From Erinaceus europaeus (taxonomy: Eukaryota > Chordata > Mammalia > Eulipotyphla > Erinaceidae), in NCBI RefSeq assembly GCF_950295315.1, contig NC_080170.1:91434054-91498053 (forward strand): 64,000 bases of DNA, given 5' to 3'. The position numbers were made by a program, and so were the translations under genes. Of the stretch, positions 59,925-64,000 are shown piece by piece. A model generated the notes under the pieces. The model was given only the letters and a program-made list of their open reading frames with translations, searched no databases and had not been told where the DNA came from. Positions within the stretch are counted from its first letter, which is position 1; the number at the start of each line of letters is the position of its first letter.

Positions 59925-60243
59925 TGCCAACCTGCATTCCCTGTGCAGACGACTTCAACAATGTATCCTAAAACCCTACCTCCCCCGAGTGTCCTACCCC
60001 ACTAGGGAAGAGATAGGCAGGGGGTATGGATTGACCTGTTAACACCCATATCCAGCAGAGAAGCAACTTCAGAAGCTAGACCTTCCACCTTTTGTGCCCT
60101 ATAGAGATCTTTGCTCCATATTCCCAGAGGGATAAAGAATGGGGAAGCTTTCAGTGGAGGGGATGGGATATGGCATGCTGCTTGTGGGAGTTGTGTGAAT
60201 TGTTCCCTTCTTATCCCACAATCTTGTCTATAAATATTAAATC

Positions 60244-60277
<34 letters not shown>

Positions 60278-60280
60278 CAA
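59925..60280 (+). mobile_element. L1 3' end (copy O) nested in older L1, with (AAT)n tail
   Basis: From 'gatgccaacctgcattccct' to 'ttcccttcttatcccac' it follows the long-lineage L1 3' end, diverged. Its tail has become an (AAT)n microsatellite (60243-60276). The older L1's own 3'UTR resumes at about 60290. Confidence 0.8.
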
Positions 60281-60510
60281 AGCTGAAAATGAAAAAAAAA
60301 ATCACAAAGCAGAACTTGGACTGGGTTTGGTATACTTCACCAAAGTAAAGTGTTGGGTGGAGGGTTCAGGTCCTGGAACATGATGGCAGAGGAGAACCTA
60401 GAGGGAGTTGAATTGTTATGTGGAAAACTGAGAAATGTTACAGATGTAAAAACTACTGTATTTTACTGTTGACATAAACCATTAATCCCTCTAATTAAAA
60501 AAAAATTGAT

Positions 60511-60899
60511 ACTAACCTGAGCAACAGTTTTTACAAAGTTGAGATAGAAAAACTCTTATTTGTTGTTTGATTACCTCAAATGTCTCATTATTTTGCTCAT
60601 CCTTCCCTAAATTTTGGTTATTTTCTTCTGTTCTTGTATAATGAAACAGTTGTCCAGTATTCTATATTTAACAAAGTGTCATAAAATATATTTTAGTTCC
60701 AAATTTTTCAAGTTCCAATCTAAAACTAAATATAACCCCCTGAGAAGTCTCGTTATATTTTATCAAGAAGCAAGAACACGGGCTGCACAAACCTTAAGAA
60801 ATTAAATAAATAAATAAATAAATAAGGACCTTTTAGAATCACATATTATTCTAGGCTCAAGATAACTGAATTCTTATAACATCCATGAGTGATGAATAC
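60511..60899. other. Unassigned, with (AAAT)n
   Basis: Short (AAAT)n run at about 60803-60825. Nothing else recognised. Confidence 0.45.
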
Positions 60900-61180
60900 T
60901 CTATGCTTCTACTTATAAAGCAGAACTTGGAAGAAATAGAAAATACAAGATGAAATTTGATTGGGTGTGGTATAGCCAAGGATTCTGGGTGTGTGGGGGT
61001 GTGTGTGTGAAGGGACTGAGAGAGCACTAGGGACCAGGTGTATGATGGCAACTAAAGGACCTAAATGAGGGTAGGAATCATGGTATTCAGCCACCTATGA
61101 CTGGGAGCTGAGAAATTGCACTCATGTGTCAACAGCTATACTGTAAACTATTATCACACCCAATAAAATTATTTGGAAAA
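60900..61180 (+). mobile_element. L1 3' end, short-3'UTR lineage, diverged
   Basis: 'gcagaacttggaagaaatag', 'ttgggtgtggtatagccaag' and 'ctgggagctgagaaattgca' parallel the block at 60310-60510, ending 'cccaataaaattattt'. Confidence 0.65.
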
Positions 61181-61234
61181 GAAAATCAAAACATACTTGA
61201 AGGACAATAAACATGGCAGGATAAAAGAAGGAAA

Positions 61235-61345
61235 GGAATAGAAGGAAGGAAGGAAGGAAGGAAGGAAGGAAGGAAGGAAGGGAGGGAGGGAGGGAGGGAG
61301 GAAGGAAGGAAAGAAGGAAAGAAGGAAGGAAGGAAGGAAGGAATA
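61235..61345. repeat. (GGAA)n / (GGGA)n microsatellite
   Basis: A tetranucleotide run of about 25 units with a GGGA block in the middle. It creates poly-Ser/Pro/Phe-Leu frames on the minus strand that are not genes. GGAA arrays are ETS-factor binding motifs in other settings, but there is no evidence of use here. Confidence 0.95.
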
Positions 61346-61394
61346 GAGAGAGGAAAGAATGGAGGGAGAGGGAAAGGAGAGTAGAAGGAAGGAA

Positions 61395-61640
61395 AAGGGG
61401 GCTGGGTGGTGGCATATTTGGTTAAGGGTACACCTTGCTATGCACAAGGACTGGGTTTGATTCCCTGTTCCTTACATGCAGGAAGGAAGCTTCATTAATG
61501 GTGAAGTAAGTACTGACCATATCTCTCTGTGTCTGTCTTCCTCTATTTCCCCCTTTATTCTCAATTTCTATCAAATAAAGAAAAAAAAGCTGCCAGGAAC
61601 AGTGGTCATTGGGCAGACAAGTCCCAGGGATAACTCTAGA
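61395..61640 (+). mobile_element. Older tRNA-derived SINE with extended tail
   Basis: Box A 'tggcatatttggttaag', box B 'gggtttgattccc', CT-rich body, and a tail with 'gctgccaggaacagtggtca' like the variant ERI subfamily. Confidence 0.75.
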
Positions 61641-62381
61641 GGAAGGGTAGGACAGAATAGGACAGGATAGGGAAAGGTAGGGTAGGGAAGGGAAGGGGAG
61701 GATAAGGTAGGGTAGAAGAAGAGAGGAGGGAAGAGGGGAAACAGTCCCTGAGACATGATACAGTTTGCTTAAGATCAAAAGGTGAGACATGAGAAACTCA
61801 GGGCTAGACTTTGTCTGACGTCAAATCCTTCCCCCCTCCGTTTAAGCCTCACTGCCTTTCCCCAGGAAACTGGGCTTGCACCCAAGTTCATCAGTAGAGA
61901 CACAGCAAGGGGCTGCTAACTACAAAGGCAGCTGACTACAAAGGTAGGCAGCACCAAGCAATCCAATACAGACAGTGGTATTGACATGACACTGTTCCTC
62001 TTAGGAGTGGCTGAGCCGAGCTGCTCCGAGGGTGAGGTTCCTAAGCAGTCTACCTCTAATATGTTGGAAAGACAAAGGCAGGTAGAGTCTGACAGAGTGA
62101 ACCTTACAATACTCTCCTGGTGCAGTGGGCTTTGAAAATTTTGCTCACAGTGATGTTTTCTTCTCTTTCTTTCTCTCCTTCTCTCTCTTCCAAGTAACCT
62201 CTTATGTGCTACCCATTAATAAACACATACTTAAGTGAAAAGTTCAGATTCATTGGTGTGGGATCAGGATGTACAGAATTAGCTTCTCTAGATTCTTTCT
62301 GAGTTTCTGGTTCAAGAGATACACTTGTAGATCCATGTTGCTCTCAGAAGCAATTTGAAAATCACATTACTTATTAACAGT
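61641..62381. other. Purine-rich tract, then unassigned sequence
   Basis: 61645-61740 is a G/A-rich tract of 'ggtaggg', 'ggaaggg' units. 61745-62381 is unassigned; no exon-like structure recognised. Confidence 0.45.

Positions 62382-62443
<62 letters not shown>
62382..62443. repeat. Compound (GT)n(GA)n microsatellite
   Basis: About 16 GT units followed by about 13 GA units. Confidence 0.95.
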
Positions 62444-62445
<2 letters not shown>

Positions 62446-62488
62446 AGATAATATTGCAGAATCATTCTACACAAAGGCCTTTCCCTAG

Positions 62489-62600
62489 CAGTGTTTCTCA
62501 AAGTGGACATAAGAATCAACTTAGCTGTGCAAATGACATTTTTCTTCCCCACTCTGAACCAGCATTTTGGGAAGAATTCTAAGCCAGAGATCAGAAAAGC
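62489..62600 (+). mobile_element. hAT-Charlie-like terminal fragment
   Basis: 'cagtgtttctcaaagtgg' matches the terminal repeat of MER5/MER20-type non-autonomous hAT elements ('cagtggttctcaa'). Right boundary uncertain. Confidence 0.5.
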
Positions 62601-62949
62601 TCCTACTTTTGCAAATTCCAAATAACTCATAGGCTCTTTTTATGAAACATTGACTCCAAAGGTTAGGGAGTTATATAATGCAAAAGGTTTTCTTTGATAT
62701 TTTTTTTCCAATAAAGTCCAAAGCTTATACCTGCTCTCATGACCTGCTTCCAGTGTCTGATCCCAAGATGATTGACAATGACTTCATCCAATAGCATTTT
62801 TTTCTTACTAATGTGAGTGACTGACTTCTTTCAGATGCTAGTAAAAATGTCAAAAAGCACAAAGAGATTTTGAAAAATCCAACGTAGTTTTTTTTCTTTT
62901 ATTATAGGTGTCAGAATATTTCATAGAAATGAAAGAGAAAAAAAACACC

Positions 62950-63078
62950 ACAGCTGAGCATTGTCAGGCTCTCCTCAAATTTATTGGACTCTCTGTGGGT
63001 GGAATTCAGGAATCTGCATTTTTATTAGCTCTTGAGGTGAGTGTTAGTTAGGTGCAGTAAAGTTTGAGACTCAGCAGT
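62950..63078 (+). mobile_element. MER5-like hAT fragment
   Basis: 'gggtggaattcaggaatctg', 'catttttattagctcttgag' and the end 'aaagtttgagactcagcag' parallel MER5-type elements (which end 'gtttgagaaccactg'). Confidence 0.6.
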
Positions 63079-63144
63079 CTAAGACTATGCTGCTAAATCT
63101 ATGGCCTGTAGATTTGAATGTGAACATCCTGTGAAAGTAGAAAG

Positions 63145-63265
63145 TCAGCTGGGAAGATAGCATAATGCTTATACTAAGAGACTTTAATGTCTAAGGCAAC
63201 ACAGGTCCCAGGTTCAATCCTCTGCACCACAGTAAGCCAGAGCTGAGCACTGCTCAGGTAAAAAC
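63145..63265 (+). mobile_element. Old tRNA-like SINE
   Basis: 'gtcagctgggaagatagcat' (head) and 'aggtcccaggttcaatcctc' (box B region), then 'ccagagctgagcactgctca'. Same old type as the scraps at 51.3 and 52.4 kb. Confidence 0.6.
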
Positions 63266-64000
63266 AATCAAACAAACAAACCAGCCTTGGGCTTCCCCAG
63301 GTCTGCTAAATAGGAATTTACATATTAATTATGTCGCCAAGTAATTTCATTGAGCTGCAAACTCAGTGAAACCCTTGGTTCACAATCTTAACACTCAACA
63401 CTTAACACTTGCTAGAAATGTGAAAACCTTCTGAATTCAAACCTGTAGTTTCATGGAACCCCATGAACAATCAAAGACCCTTGAAACAGCAGGTAGGCAA
63501 TGAAGATGAGGCAGAATATGGAATCACATTCTCATAGCTTACTAAATGCAAGTACAGGTGTGCTTGAAAGTCATTTTTGTTGCTACTTGCTTACCTGGCC
63601 TCCCCTCTCATCCTGGCCTGCTGAGGGGGTAAGTCAAGAACAACTCCCCCTTTGAGTCTCTGAGAAACAAAATTAGCTATCCCCGTTGATGAGAAAGCAC
63701 TTGTTGGCTGTTTGGTCCAAGCAGTGGAAGGAAGACATCATCCCCACCCTCCAGGTCTTACATATCCCTAAATCAATAGACCTGATTTGAACTCCTTGGA
63801 TACCTCTGTTTCTACATTGTACTTCTTATTTTGAATGTAGTAAATGAATTAAACATTACTCATACAAAGCCTGCCACAATGACCTGAACTTGACTGTGCC
63901 AAAAATCAATTGTCTTCAGGGATATACCACTACTTAGTGTTTCACTGTTGCTTTCACTTGGGCATCTGGATTCACTCAGTGGTGCTTCTTGCTTATAACT
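63266..64000. other. Unassigned sequence
   Basis: No recognised gene or repeat to the end of the window. Confidence 0.45.

Larger units (their letters stand above)
53640..60510 (+). mobile_element. Old, nearly full-length L1 with nested insertions
   Basis: Order along the element: ORF1/HAL1-like remnant (53640-54540), ORF2 endonuclease part (54565-54826), later ORF2 parts (55290-56334, 56818-57665), RT box (57630-57665), C-terminal parts (57938-59900) and the short-lineage 3'UTR (60290-60510). ORF2 is broken many times. The endonuclease glutamate is lost ('CCLLKSHL' where L1 has 'CLQETHL'), and the RT box reads 'FAENMIIY' instead of 'FADDMIIY'. At least seven younger elements have landed in it. 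Confidence 0.85.

Noticed and set aside
61122..61447. Ser/Pro/Phe-rich 92-97-codon minus-strand frames
   Set aside because: They translate the (GGAA)n/(GGGA)n microsatellite in different frames; no domain and no coding context.
1..64000. CRISPR array, prokaryotic operon or phage-like system
   Set aside because: No regularly spaced direct repeats with unique spacers, no operon-like gene packing; base composition and repeats are mammalian.

Overview
The window reads as non-coding mammalian DNA, most probably from a hedgehog (Erinaceinae, for example Erinaceus). Three things point there. First, many copies of a tRNA-derived SINE match the hedgehog ERI type. Second, a young L1 lineage carries an unusually long 3'UTR. 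Third, there are several copies of a Vingi non-LTR retrotransposon; this clade is reported among mammals only from hedgehogs (recalled literature, not searched here). No host protein-coding gene, rRNA gene, intact tRNA gene or CRISPR array is supported. Nearly every long open frame is retroelement ORF2 or a chance frame inside a repeat.

Layout. 1-4 kb: very old L1 remnants. 4-10 kb: two sense copies of the long L1 3'UTR, an antisense old L1 end and the first ERI SINE. 11.4-16.6 kb: an L1 with a 5' inversion and target-site duplication (TSD), then two antisense L1 3'UTR copies. 17-20 kb: SINE cluster, two members with clear TSDs. 20.4-22.7 kb: a second 5'-inverted L1. 25.4-26.0 kb: a solo LTR. 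28.0-28.8 kb: an internally deleted Tigger/pogo-like DNA transposon. 30.8-31.7 kb: a 5'-truncated Vingi with about 295 open codons. 33.9-36.1 kb: older L1 ORF2. 37.4-38.3 kb: a SINE split by a second LTR of the same family. 40.8-43.6 kb: the best preserved L1 (ORF2 C-terminus with one stop, full 3'UTR, TSD). 46.5-47.9 kb: a third 5'-inverted L1 that itself contains a 42-bp insertion derived from the 5' half of tRNA-Ile(TAT). 53.6-60.5 kb: a decayed, nearly full-length L1 serving as host to at least seven later insertions, including three Vingi-derived ones. 60.5-64 kb: simple repeats, SINEs and old hAT fragments.

How the parts relate. L1 supplies the likely reverse transcriptase for the SINEs and the tRNA-half insertion, which carry L1-style TSDs. 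Vingi is a separate machinery with an (AAG)n tail; a 195-bp internally deleted Vingi derivative at 58.2 kb keeps the predicted start and stop of the Vingi ORF in one frame. Nesting order and TSDs give a relative chronology: old L1, then short-3'UTR L1 and SINEs, then long-3'UTR L1, LTRs and Vingi. No new gene system was found. The most notable items are the Vingi miniature with its in-frame mini-ORF, the tRNA-half insertion, and an L1 3'UTR subfamily marked by a shared internal deletion of about 770 bp.
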